NCBI GenBank assembly: GCA_050260675.1
Contig: JBLNCN010000011.1
Span: 620,001 to 684,000 of the forward strand
Reading direction: 5' to 3'
Length of the DNA: 64,000 bases
From: JBBDIP01 sp050260675
Lineage (GTDB): Bacteria; Bacillota; Sulfobacillia; Fermentithermobacillales; Fermentithermobacillaceae
The position numbers were made by a program, and so were the translations under genes. Positions 33,382-42,564 of the stretch are shown one piece after another. Position 1 is the first letter of the stretch. Each line of letters starts with the position of its first letter. Below the pieces are notes generated by a model, which was not told the DNA's origin, did not search any database, and worked only from the letters and a program-made list of their open reading frames with translations.

Positions 33382-34377
33382 TTAAGTGCAGATTTGGCTT
33401 AGGAGATAATCCATAGCGCGGTCCGGATCGATCCGGCCCCGCTTTAAGTCTTCATCAACGGCGCACAGTGTTCGAAGCGCCGTTTCCATTTGGGCGAAAG
33501 TCCAGCGTCTGGCCTCGGCAGCCGCCTTCTTCGCCGCGTAGGGGTGGACACCGAGGGCCTTTCCCAGTTCGTTCTGGGGCGTCTTCTTCATCTCCGCTTC
33601 CTTGGCTCGCCACACCAACCCAAAGTGGGATGCCAGCAGCGCTACAATCGCCACCGGGTTGGCGCCCCTGGCCTTAAGGTCCAAGTACTCGGAGAATGCC
33701 CTGGAGGCGTTCCTTGCGCCGACGGCGTCGATGAAGGCGAAGGAAGTCTTCTCCGGGTCTGCCGACGCGCACTGGAGTATTACCTGGGTCCCGACTTCCT
33801 GGGGACGAGACTTGTCCCTCACCGGACCCATGTACGCCTCGATCTTCTCGACTTCTTTCTCAAGCCTCTCGATGCTCCTGCCGACTATGGTGATCAGAGT
33901 CTCGACAGCGTCTGACGCTATCCGGAGGCCCCGGGACCTCAACGCTTCAGATACCCAGCTGGACGCCTCCGCGAACGACGGCTCAGCGGCTTCTACAAGA
34001 GACCCGCCCAGGGTCTCCCATTTGCCCAAGAATGCCTTGGAGGCCGGGTTTTCCTTGACGGGACAGGAAAGCACAAGGCAAGTCCCGGGTGATACTGCAT
34101 CGACGAAACGGTCCTCGCCTTCTTTGAAGAGGCTCTGCGCCTCCCTAACGATCCAGAGCTGGGGGCCGAAGAAGGATGGCTGGGACAGGAGGTCCCTCAG
34201 CGACTGCCACGAAGTCTCGTCGCCCGAAACGGTCTCGCCTCCGGAGGGGAACTTCCTCGCAAGGGCATCTATGAGCCTCTCATGCCAGTAGGCTTCCTCC
34301 CCATACACGAGGTAGCCGGGAACGGCCTTTCCCGAGCCTACCTCCGCGATGACCACTCCCGCGCTTTGAGCCCTCAC
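33382..34377 (-). CDS. holA: DNA polymerase III delta subunit
   Basis: Clamp-loader subunit that opens the beta sliding clamp. The 331-residue product has the holA pattern: YLVYGEEAYWHERLIDAL near the N-terminus, FFGPQLWIVREAQSL, and the C-terminal collar domain with ANPVAIVALLASHFGLVWRAKE and LGVHPYAAKKAAAEARRW. GTG start overlaps the vanW stop (GTGA). comEC upstream and rpsT downstream match the Bacillota order comEC-holA-rpsT, with the VanW gene inserted. Confidence 0.95.
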   Translation of the reverse strand: MRAQSAGVVIAEVGSGKAVPGYLVYGEEAYWHERLIDALARKFPSGGETVSGDETSWQSLRDLLSQPSFFGPQLWIVREAQSLFKEGEDRFVDAVSPGTCLVLSCPVKENPASKAFLGKWETLGGSLVEAAEPSFAEASSWVSEALRSRGLRIASDAVETLITIVGRSIERLEKEVEKIEAYMGPVRDKSRPQEVGTQVILQCASADPEKTSFAFIDAVGARNASRAFSEYLDLKARGANPVAIVALLASHFGLVWRAKEAEMKKTPQNELGKALGVHPYAAKKAAAEARRWTFAQMETALRTLCAVDEDLKRGRIDPDRAMDYLLSQICT

Positions 34378-35621
34378 GGCTTTGTCTTCATGTAGGAAAG
34401 GTAGTGGGACCTCACCAGCATCTTCCTTCCGACTTCCTGCCCGTTCTGCCTCTCCACCCTCCAGGTCTCAACCAGGAGCCCCGGTTCCTTTGGCGGGTCC
34501 GGGTAGGTGGCGATGACTTTGGGCTCGAGGGTGTAAGTCCTGTCTAGGGGCTTCCCGAATACCCGGACTACCACCTGGCCATCCTCGACCCAGGCGCCGA
34601 AGACCACCGGCGCGTCGAAGCTGTTCCGGATCTTGAGGTCAAGGTAGTTCCAGGCCACCGCGGCGTCGGTCCCCGGGGATACGTAGTCCACGGGGATCCC
34701 GTGGGCGTGAATCTCAGGAAAGTCTAGCCCCGCCATCGCCGCGGCATCAAACAAGGTGGTTGTAACCTGGCATATCCCGCCTGCCAGGCCGGGTTCAAGG
34801 TGATCACCGACCACCACGTTGGCGTACCTGTAGCCTTTCTCAAGGGTGCGCTCTCCGGCATCCTTGTTGAAACTGTAGGTCTCGCCAGGCCCTAGCACCG
34901 TCCCGTGGACCGCTTCAGCCGCCAGAGCAAGGTTAACGTTCCTATCGGTGTCGGACACGTCGTAGGGGGTGGCAAACTCGCCGGTAAGCGTGAGCTCCAC
35001 GAGCTCGGCTGCCGCAGGCGCGGGCAATTCCCGGTAGGGCACGGAGATCCGGTCACCGGACACGCGCTTCAGCGCTTCCCTGACATCGTCCTCGGTTACT
35101 ACTTGGCCGCTTGCCGGAGGAAAGATCTTGAGATCTCTTCCCTCGAAACCGTAGCGCGTGCCCAGCGCTTCAGATGAAAGCTCCCGGGCAATCCGGGCGA
35201 TGACTTCTCCTGCGTCCTCCGAGACAACCTGAGCCGGCGCCTCGATCACTTCCTTGGCACCCAGCCTCAGCAGGAAAGACGGCATCAGCCTTGACTTTGA
35301 AGCTACGGCGCCGGACAGCGTCCGCTCCAGTTCGGCTTCGTCCAGGTCTACTGCCATCTCCGCCCGGGGCACCGTTACGGAGCGGCCTCCGGCCTCAAAC
35401 GTAAGGGAGCCCGACTCCACTTCCCTGGCCCTATCCTTTATGAGCGCGCTTGCCTCTGCCTTTCCGAGGCCGCCCAGCGCAACGCCGAACGCGTAGACGT
35501 TGCGGCTTACTACATCATGACGCACGAACGCTCCCGCAAGGATACCGGCGGCAAACAAGCCTAGCGCCAGCATGATGACGGGGCGCTTGTCCCTTCTTCT
35601 GGTAACGGTTACGGTACGCAT
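34374..35621 (-). CDS. VanW family protein with putative peptidoglycan-binding domain
   Basis: 415-residue envelope protein: one N-terminal membrane helix (about 16-36), a PG_binding_4-like region (about 50-170), then the VanW domain with RNVNLALAAEAVHGTVLGPGETYSFNKDAG, GGICQVTTTLFDAAAMAGL and RNSFDAPVVF, and a short C-terminal G5-like strand segment. VanW proteins occur with vancomycin-resistance operons but are common in spore formers, where their role is unknown. It overlaps holA and follows comEC by 45 bases. Confidence 0.9.
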   Translation of the reverse strand: MRTVTVTRRRDKRPVIMLALGLFAAGILAGAFVRHDVVSRNVYAFGVALGGLGKAEASALIKDRAREVESGSLTFEAGGRSVTVPRAEMAVDLDEAELERTLSGAVASKSRLMPSFLLRLGAKEVIEAPAQVVSEDAGEVIARIARELSSEALGTRYGFEGRDLKIFPPASGQVVTEDDVREALKRVSGDRISVPYRELPAPAAAELVELTLTGEFATPYDVSDTDRNVNLALAAEAVHGTVLGPGETYSFNKDAGERTLEKGYRYANVVVGDHLEPGLAGGICQVTTTLFDAAAMAGLDFPEIHAHGIPVDYVSPGTDAAVAWNYLDLKIRNSFDAPVVFGAWVEDGQVVVRVFGKPLDRTYTLEPKVIATYPDPPKEPGLLVETWRVERQNGQEVGRKMLVRSHYLSYMKTKP

Positions 35622-35666
35622 CCACTCAGCTCCGAGAGTTGAATTCGACCTCTTGCTAGGGCTTTC

Positions 35667-38129
35667 CTATCGATACGTCCGGACAGTTCCCCCACTTGGA
35701 GTGAGTACAACCGTCACAGCCCCGTCACGGTCGGTGCGCCGGAGCAGCGCAGAGCTACGGTCTGCGGCCTCCAGCACTTCCTTAGACGGGTGCCCGTACG
35801 AGTTTGTGCCAACCGAAATGACTGCTACGCCCTCGTTAAGTCTATCGTAGAAGCGGGGCGTCAGCGAGTCCCGGCTGCCGTGGTGAGGCACCTTAACCAC
35901 CCGGAAGCGGGTCCCATCCTGAAGGGACGGATAGTCCTGGATGTAGGCGCGAGCGGCTTCACCCGAAGCGTCACCCCAAAACTCAAATACGCCTCCTCCG
36001 CCCCCTCTGACCCCAATCACTGCGACGACCGACCTCTCGTTCTCGTCCCCCTTCGCGTGCCCAGCCGGCTCGCACAGGGTTGCCACCTCCAACCCGCCTA
36101 TTATGTACACGGCACCGGGCTTTGCCTCCAGAACTTCAGGAATGGGCGAGCCCTCCCGCCCGAGAGGCCCCTCTGAAGAAGTAAAGAGCACGGTCGCCTC
36201 GGCTCCGCTGCCCGGGGGCACCAGCAGCGTTCCTACAGGGACCTCGCCGCTAAGAAGCGCCAAGCCGCCTGCGTGGTCCTGGTGCAGGTGGGACAGTATG
36301 CAGAGGTCAACCTTGGACACTCCCTGGCGGCGCAGGAACCGTGAAACGCTACGGGAGAAAGCGCCGGACGTGCCGGTGTCCACCATCACCACGACGCCCC
36401 TGTAGCGGAGGATAGCACAGTCAGCCTGCCCGACGGAAAGGAACGTGGCGGTGGGCCAGGGGACTACCGCCCTGCACACGGCGCAAGCGAACAATGCAAC
36501 GCTGAATGCTAGCGCCAGAGGCGCGTAGGACGGGCGGCGCCGGGGGAACCCAACCGCTGCCGACCACAGCCTGTGTTCGGCGGCGCTTGCCAAAAGGAGC
36601 AGCAAGCCGTAGTAAGCGGCCGTCTCCAAAGGGGCGGGCGCCGGTACAATGAAAGTCGCGTACTTGAGAGAAGCGGCTGCTGCCGACACTGCCGCCACAC
36701 CCTTTATCAGGAGATACGGGAGCCAACCGGCGGCAGCCCCGGCCCCCGGTATCAGAAGGCCTGCCGAGAATGGTAGGAGAGCCGTGACTGCGGCTGTCCA
36801 TATGCCCCCGAGGACAAATCCCGACAGCGCGAAGTCGGAGAAGGCCAGGGCCATGATCGGAAACAGGATGAGGACCAGCGCCGTGGTGCGCGCGGCCCCT
36901 AGGAGGAGACGGGTCCGCCATCCCTTAGCAGCCCACGGGAGATACCTCGCCGCGGCGAAACCACCCAAGGCTCCCGCGAAACTGAGCTGAAAACCCACGT
37001 CAATCAGGGGAAAGGGTGTCACCCAGCCCGAGAGCAGGGCTGCGACGGACAGCCCCGCCACCGGGTAGTAGCGCCGTCTCAAGGAGGGGGCGAAAGCTTT
37101 CATTACCGCGCAGGTAAGCGCCCTGAGAGACCCGGGGTTCCATCCCGACAGGGCGGCATAGAAGGCGGCAAAGCATGCGGCCGTGACCCGGGCGGCGGTA
37201 GGACGCCGGGTTAGCCTGCGAATGCTGTACTCGACCATGACAAATACCGCGTCCACATGAAAGCCCGCTATCGTGACGAAGCGATAGAAACCCGACCGCC
37301 GGAAGTCTGCGGACAGCTCGTCCGGCAATCCGGTCCGGTCGGCGAGGAGTATCCCTTTCAGCACCGATGCTTCAGGAGGCGGCAGGGCAGCATCTATGCT
37401 GCGGGCAAAGCGCAGGCGAAGGCCGCCGAGCGCTGAAGCGAGCAGCCGTGCAGGCCATGGCGCGCCCCGTGGGCGTGATGTCTCCGGGACAGCCTCTACG
37501 CGGGAGCAGTCTAAAACGCCGAACACACGGTCCGAAGCCAGGTACCGGCGAAAGTCAAAGTCACCCGGGTTCATGGCCTTGGTCGGAAGTGCGAGCCGGC
37601 CGCACGCGCGGAGCGGAGACCCGGGCAGCACAATGCCAACGTCAGCGGCGTGGATGGTCACTTCGACACCTGTACCCTCCGGCACAGCGGTTCCGTAAAC
37701 CCGGGCGCGAAACGTCGCCTTCCCCCCGTACTCGGTGGGCGCGGCCGTCTCCAGAGGAAGCAGCACCGCTTCGCAGGGTCCGCTGCTCCCTACCTGCTCC
37801 ACGGCAGCCCATTTGCTTGCCCAGTGGGCTCCCCGCCAGCTCCCGGCAGCGAAGCACAAGCCTAGAAGAACGACAACCTGCAGGTACCGCCGCAATGAGA
37901 AGCGCCTGGTCTCAACGAAGTTCCGTAGGTGTCGGGTACCGCAGCTGCGCAGGCAATGCTCGAGGACGCCCGAGAACAGAGAGAGGGCAACGGATGAAAC
38001 CAAGGCAAAGAGGCCTACTCGCGCGTCTGCCAGCGTCGATCCGGCCAGAACGCAGACGGCAGGCCAAAACAAGGGGATGCTGTGAAAGTAGGGACGTCTC
38101 CCTGCGGGAAGGCCCCAATAGCCGGTCAC
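35667..38129 (-). CDS. comEC: ComEC/Rec2 DNA-uptake channel
   Basis: Polytopic membrane protein that passes single-stranded DNA into the cytosol during transformation. The 820-residue product has the N-terminal DUF4131/OB region (about 30-200), the competence membrane domain with about ten helices (about 220-530) and a C-terminal metallo-beta-lactamase domain containing HLHQDHAGGL and VKVPHHGSRDSLTP. GTG start with GGTGGAAG upstream. ComEA, its usual partner, is encoded 8 kb away beside groESL, so the classical comEA-comEC operon is split. Confidence 0.95.
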   Translation of the reverse strand: MTGYWGLPAGRRPYFHSIPLFWPAVCVLAGSTLADARVGLFALVSSVALSLFSGVLEHCLRSCGTRHLRNFVETRRFSLRRYLQVVVLLGLCFAAGSWRGAHWASKWAAVEQVGSSGPCEAVLLPLETAAPTEYGGKATFRARVYGTAVPEGTGVEVTIHAADVGIVLPGSPLRACGRLALPTKAMNPGDFDFRRYLASDRVFGVLDCSRVEAVPETSRPRGAPWPARLLASALGGLRLRFARSIDAALPPPEASVLKGILLADRTGLPDELSADFRRSGFYRFVTIAGFHVDAVFVMVEYSIRRLTRRPTAARVTAACFAAFYAALSGWNPGSLRALTCAVMKAFAPSLRRRYYPVAGLSVAALLSGWVTPFPLIDVGFQLSFAGALGGFAAARYLPWAAKGWRTRLLLGAARTTALVLILFPIMALAFSDFALSGFVLGGIWTAAVTALLPFSAGLLIPGAGAAAGWLPYLLIKGVAAVSAAAASLKYATFIVPAPAPLETAAYYGLLLLLASAAEHRLWSAAVGFPRRRPSYAPLALAFSVALFACAVCRAVVPWPTATFLSVGQADCAILRYRGVVVMVDTGTSGAFSRSVSRFLRRQGVSKVDLCILSHLHQDHAGGLALLSGEVPVGTLLVPPGSGAEATVLFTSSEGPLGREGSPIPEVLEAKPGAVYIIGGLEVATLCEPAGHAKGDENERSVVAVIGVRGGGGGVFEFWGDASGEAARAYIQDYPSLQDGTRFRVVKVPHHGSRDSLTPRFYDRLNEGVAVISVGTNSYGHPSKEVLEAADRSSALLRRTDRDGAVTVVLTPSGGTVRTYR

Positions 38130-38259
38130 CTTCCACCTATTCTGCGCGGCCGGGGCGATTCCCTGTCAGGAATTTCCATATGAAGGGACAATCTTGCCCG
38201 GTAGAGAAAGTGCCGTGTCGGGAGTCCGTCGGGGCTCCGCGCTTGAGGGAGGTCGAGCA

Positions 38260-39327
38260 ATGCCCACCACAGACCGTTTCTATAGAGTGCCGGATTCCTG
38301 GATTGGACCAAAAGGCCCCAAGTACGCCTTCGTCACCTTCATCATGCGCAACGACAGCTACCTTCCGGGAGCGCTGGTGCTTGCCTCGGGCCTCCGCAAG
38401 GCCGCTGCCGGAGCCGACCTGGTCTGCCTGGTAACCGGTTCGGTGACGGAGCAGGCAAAGAAGGCGCTGGCGATCCTGTACGACAAGATCGTGGATGTGG
38501 ACGAAGCCGTCCTCCCCCATTCCAGGCGGCAGGAGCGTCAGGACCGTCCCTTCCTGTTTACGCGCTTCAACGCCCTGAGACTGGGAGCCGACGGCGATCT
38601 GGGGTTCTCCTACGAGAAGATTGTTGTGCTGGACGCGGACATCCTCCCTTTGCGGAACTACGGCCACCTGTTCACCCTGGGCACCCCGGCCGGCATCATC
38701 AACGAACGCAAGGAGCATTGCCTGGAGGCCTCCCCGGACGGGAGGTTCCTGATACCGCCCGGTTCCATGCAGACAGGCAAGTGGGTGTGGCACCAGGTCT
38801 ACGAGCCTCTCTGTCCCCACGGCCAGCCCATAGACAAGGCCATCACGGACAGGGTGCTGGCGGACCCGGCAAACATGGGAGTCAATGCGTGCCTGTGGGT
38901 CCTGCGCCCATCGATGGACGAATACCTGGCGATCATGGAGGACGTCCAAAGGCCCGAGGTGCTTGAGTTGGTCAGCAATTGGAATTGGCCTGAGATGCAG
39001 TACGCGACGGCCCGCTGGTCGGGTCAGTGGAAGAACGTGGACCTTAGGTTCGCGTCCTTCAGCGGATACCCGTCTCCTTCAGTTGTTTTCGGGATCCACT
39101 TTGCGGGCCTAAAGCCCTGGTCCATCAAGAAGAAGGCAGCCCTGGAGAGGTGGGGCCGCTACGAGGACTTCAGGCTGTGGTACAAGGAGTACCAGCACCT
39201 CATGGCAGCACACCCGGCACTCATGAGGATCGGCAGGCTGAGGAGGCTTCTGGAGGAAATGCCGGTCCCGCGGGCCGAAGGCCGCCAGGACAACAAGAAA
39301 GGCTCCCACGGCCGCAGGAGCCGTTAA
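38260..39327 (+). CDS. GT8-family glycosyltransferase (glycogenin-like)
   Basis: Probable cytosolic nucleotide-sugar glycosyltransferase. The 355-residue product has the GT8 layout: KYAFVTFIMRNDSYLPGALVLASGLRK at the start, the metal-binding DxD as VVLDADILPL, NMGVNACLWVLRPS and FGIHFAGLKPW (HxxGxKPW). These patterns are closer to glycogenin-type GT8 than to bacterial lipopolysaccharide transferases. The last 40 residues are basic and disordered-looking. ATG at 38260 has GGGAGG upstream. It stands alone, divergent from comEC; acceptor unknown. Confidence 0.85.
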   Translation: MPTTDRFYRVPDSWIGPKGPKYAFVTFIMRNDSYLPGALVLASGLRKAAAGADLVCLVTGSVTEQAKKALAILYDKIVDVDEAVLPHSRRQERQDRPFLFTRFNALRLGADGDLGFSYEKIVVLDADILPLRNYGHLFTLGTPAGIINERKEHCLEASPDGRFLIPPGSMQTGKWVWHQVYEPLCPHGQPIDKAITDRVLADPANMGVNACLWVLRPSMDEYLAIMEDVQRPEVLELVSNWNWPEMQYATARWSGQWKNVDLRFASFSGYPSPSVVFGIHFAGLKPWSIKKKAALERWGRYEDFRLWYKEYQHLMAAHPALMRIGRLRRLLEEMPVPRAEGRQDNKKGSHGRRSR

Positions 39328-39448
39328 GAGCCCTAACCATCGGAAGCAGAATGTCGTCTCGCAAAGTGCGGCATGCTCGCAAGCTCGCATGAGCGCCGCG
39401 CTTTTACTGGCGACGCCGCGAAGTCTCCGCTATCGCTCTGACTTCGCG

Positions 39449-40609
39449 TTATTCGCTCCTTAGAGCATCCGCCGGAGCCAACCGCGACGCACGGTAAGCC
39501 GGGTAGACTCCGAAAAGGAATCCCACCAGCACCGCGAAGCCGAAGGCTATGAGAGCCGACATGGGAGCGACCCAGGTTTTGGTCCCGAACCTGGCGACCA
39601 ACTTGGATACGCCTATCCCACTAGCGACGCCTACCAACCCACCCATTGAGCACAGGGTGGCAGACTCCCACAGGAACTGGAACAGCACCTGGTGTCGCTT
39701 GGCCCCCACGGCCATGCGGAGGCCGATCTCCCTGGTCCTCTCCGCAACCGCGACCAGCATGATGTTCATGACTCCTATGCCGCCGACCAGCAGCGACACC
39801 CCTGCGATTGCTCCCAGCATGAGGGTCATGGTCCGGGTCGACGCCTGCATCTGGTCGAGCATCGCCTGCTGAGTCCAGACATACACTGCGTCGGGCCCGT
39901 AACGTGACTCAAATATGCGCTCCACGCTTACCTGGACTATGGGAACGGTATCCTTGCTGCGCGCTTTCATGTAGACCACATCGATGCGGTTGGTGCCGCG
40001 GCCCCGTTGCGCCACGGATATGGGCACGAACAGGTTCCTGTCGACGCCTTCACCCATGTTTTCGCCCTTCTCCTCAAGGACGCCGATGATCTCGAACAGC
40101 TGTTGGTTCAAGGTGATCTTCTTGCCGACAGGGTTCCTCCCCGCAAACAGGTCCTGCATGACCTGCCATCCTATGACCACTACACGGCGGGCGATCTCGT
40201 CCTCCACGTCAGTGAAGAACCTTCCGGCGTAAAGCTCGTGATCCCGCATCTTCGGAAATACCGAGGTCACGCCCTGCACGCCGTAATAGCGGCGCTTTCC
40301 CTCATAGGTGACTTCAGTGCCCCAATCGACTTCCGGCATCACCATCTCCATGTCGGGGACCCGCTCCCGCAGTTCCTGCACCTGCTCCATGGTCAGGCGG
40401 ACGTCCCACCTGTTCATGTAGCAGCGAAGGATGTTGGTGCCGATGGATTCGAAGTTCTCGATGACGTCCCTCCTGGCTCCTTCACCGATGGAGACTAGGG
40501 CGATGACCGAGGCAACGCCGATGATGACGCCCAGCATCGTGAGGACCGACCTCATCTTGTTGCTCGTAAGGCCTCGGAGTGAGACGGTCACAAGGTCAGC
40601 AATGTGCAT
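39449..40609 (-). CDS. MacB-like ABC transporter permease
   Basis: Membrane subunit of a MacB/LolCE-type (type VII) ABC transporter. The 386-residue product has one N-terminal helix (SNKMRSVLTMLGVIIGVASVIAL), a large extracytoplasmic MacB_PCD domain (about 45-260) and three C-terminal helices with the FtsX signature (AERTREIGLRMAVGAKRHQVLFQFLWESA). No nucleotide-binding domain is fused, and none is encoded nearby; the adaptor gene ends 14 bases upstream. The ATPase must come from elsewhere if the complex is active. Confidence 0.92.
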   Translation of the reverse strand: MHIADLVTVSLRGLTSNKMRSVLTMLGVIIGVASVIALVSIGEGARRDVIENFESIGTNILRCYMNRWDVRLTMEQVQELRERVPDMEMVMPEVDWGTEVTYEGKRRYYGVQGVTSVFPKMRDHELYAGRFFTDVEDEIARRVVVIGWQVMQDLFAGRNPVGKKITLNQQLFEIIGVLEEKGENMGEGVDRNLFVPISVAQRGRGTNRIDVVYMKARSKDTVPIVQVSVERIFESRYGPDAVYVWTQQAMLDQMQASTRTMTLMLGAIAGVSLLVGGIGVMNIMLVAVAERTREIGLRMAVGAKRHQVLFQFLWESATLCSMGGLVGVASGIGVSKLVARFGTKTWVAPMSALIAFGFAVLVGFLFGVYPAYRASRLAPADALRSE

Positions 40610-40623
40610 CTTGGTACCGCCCC

Positions 40624-42207
40624 CTACCTTAGGATTCGTACTCCACCCTTGATCGGTACCCCGGGACGGCCCTCCTCCTGCTGCTTGGTCATCCCCACAA
40701 CCACTTCCTGGCCCTCGGTGAGACCGCTGATCACCTCAGCGAACATGTCGTTCATAGCTCCGACCTCAACTTCTACCGGCACGCGCTCGTCATCATCTTG
40801 CACCACGTCCGCGAACCACTTGTCTTCTTCCTTGTACAGGGCCTCAATGGGGCAAAGGATGACGTTCTCCTTCTTCGACACGAATATCTGGGCCTCAGCA
40901 CTCATGCCGGGGCGAAGGAACCCGGGGTTCTGGATAGCGATCGTTATGTTGAACGCCGAGAGCCCGTCCCTCGGGTCGCCGGTGGCGCCCAACTGGGACA
41001 CCTCTGCCTGGACCTGCTGCTGGCCTGAGGGGCCCCAGATCATCACTTGCGCCTGTTGGCCCGGCTGGACTTTGGGGACGTCCATCTCGTCGACCCGGAG
41101 CATCAGGTTCATAGACGTAAAGTTGGAGACCCTTGTGATGTTGGTCCCTTTGCCTACCTGCTGTCCAACTCCCACATTCTGTGAGATGACCACACCGTCG
41201 ATGGGCGCAACGATGGAGAGGTTGGCGAGCTGCGAGCGCAGGTCGTCTACCTCAGCGATGAGGGACCGCAGCGCCAGCTGGGTTGTCATAGCTTCCAAGA
41301 GCGCCTGTCCCTGGTCAAACTCGAGAATCGGATCCCCCACCTTCACCACTGTGCCTTCCCTGGCGAAGATGGTCTTGACCCTTCCGCCGACAGCGGACGT
41401 CACGGTCTCTTCGGTGGCACAGCTGGTGATCTTGGTCACTTGCTGGAACTCTCCACCCGGAGCTTTGAAAACCAGGGTGCCGGTGTCGCCAACCTTCAGC
41501 AGGCCTGGGTTCGGTATCTCAACCGCGACATCGTAAAAGTAAGCCGCATCACCTTTGATGGGAGTTGGATCAAGCCTGGTAACCAGACCATCGGTTCCGC
41601 CTTCGAACCGGTCGGCGCGGAATGTTACCTCAGTACCGATCGATAGCATGTCGAAAAGGGGTTTCGCCAACTGAAGCCTTATCAAGAGACGGCTGTCGTC
41701 AACAACGCTGCAAATCTTGCCTTTCGACGCGGTCGATCCCGATGTGAGGGCAAGACCGGAGATCCTGCCCGAGATCGGCGCCCTCACCGTAAGCGCCACT
41801 GAGGGGTCAACCGTCGCCACCTGGTCAAGAGGAACGCCAAAACTGGCCGCCAGCTCCACTTTCTTGGCATCCAGTTCGAGTTCTTTCTGCCGCAACTTTA
41901 TGGAGAGAGTGCCCGCATCGACCAGTGCAAGCACCTGTCCCTTGGTCACGCTCTGGCCGGGCTGGAAGAGGATTTCCTCGATGATGCCTTCGGCTCCCGA
42001 CACAACGTCCTGCTCCTGCGTAGCCTGGAGTTGCCCCCAGCCCCGCACGGTTACTTCCATGTCTCCCCTGGTTACGGGTTTTGAGGCCATGACTAGTTCG
42101 CCGCTGCTCCCGCCCTTGGACAGGTACGTTACGCCCCAGTATCCCAGGCCGGCAATAGACAGCACTACTACGGTGATGACTGCCCATCTAACAGGGAATT
42201 TGCGCAT
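40624..42207 (-). CDS. HlyD/MacA-family periplasmic adaptor-like protein
   Basis: Membrane-anchored adaptor that in MacAB systems links the permease to the outside. The 527-residue product has an N-terminal helix (about 8-28) and two biotinyl-lipoyl-like half motifs, an early one with GIIEEILFQPGQSVTKGQVLAL and a second near 300-370 with VGGRVKTIFAREGTVVKVGDPIL and IVAPIDGVVISQNVGVGQQVGKG, then beta-barrel domains. The duplicated lipoyl region makes it longer than typical MacA (about 370-400). ATG at 42207 with GGAGGAG was chosen over a start 22 codons upstream. Co-transcribed with the permease. Confidence 0.9.
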   Translation of the reverse strand: MRKFPVRWAVITVVVLSIAGLGYWGVTYLSKGGSSGELVMASKPVTRGDMEVTVRGWGQLQATQEQDVVSGAEGIIEEILFQPGQSVTKGQVLALVDAGTLSIKLRQKELELDAKKVELAASFGVPLDQVATVDPSVALTVRAPISGRISGLALTSGSTASKGKICSVVDDSRLLIRLQLAKPLFDMLSIGTEVTFRADRFEGGTDGLVTRLDPTPIKGDAAYFYDVAVEIPNPGLLKVGDTGTLVFKAPGGEFQQVTKITSCATEETVTSAVGGRVKTIFAREGTVVKVGDPILEFDQGQALLEAMTTQLALRSLIAEVDDLRSQLANLSIVAPIDGVVISQNVGVGQQVGKGTNITRVSNFTSMNLMLRVDEMDVPKVQPGQQAQVMIWGPSGQQQVQAEVSQLGATGDPRDGLSAFNITIAIQNPGFLRPGMSAEAQIFVSKKENVILCPIEALYKEEDKWFADVVQDDDERVPVEVEVGAMNDMFAEVISGLTEGQEVVVGMTKQQEEGRPGVPIKGGVRILR

Positions 42208-42405
42208 TCGTGTTCTCCTCCCGCGGGGCCTCCATGCAACGGACCGAAGGACCCGCCGCCCCACAGATGCCATAGACGCATTACGTTGGGTTTTGTTCCA
42301 GGGATTTCTCGAAGCGGCAGGCCGCTACCTTCATCTCACCCATTCGGGGGACCCGCAACTTCCGGCAGGAAGGACGGAATCCGCCTTCTCACGAGCCTTG
42401 TGAAG

Positions 42406-42434
42406 TTGACCAGTGATCCAATTCCGGAGATAAT
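42406..42434 (+). promoter_or_regulatory. Putative promoter of the MFS gene
   Basis: TTGACC, a 17-base spacer and GATAAT in the 357-base divergent gap (42208-42564) between the adaptor gene and the MFS gene. It leaves a leader of about 125 bases. Nothing else was recognised in that gap. Confidence 0.5.
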
Positions 42435-42564
42435 CGGCGTGTCATCTATCCCCCAACATCTTTGGAGGGCGCGGTCGATGCCGTTCCGTTAACTAAGGTC
42501 CCGTGGTTCTCATGAACCTCCGCTTTGGCTGTGTTCAAGACGCCAAGGTTAGGAGGTTATTCCG

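Noticed and set aside
38137..38949. Minus-strand open frame of 270 codons
   Set aside because: Antisense to the GT8 gene, which has a start, SD and conserved motifs.
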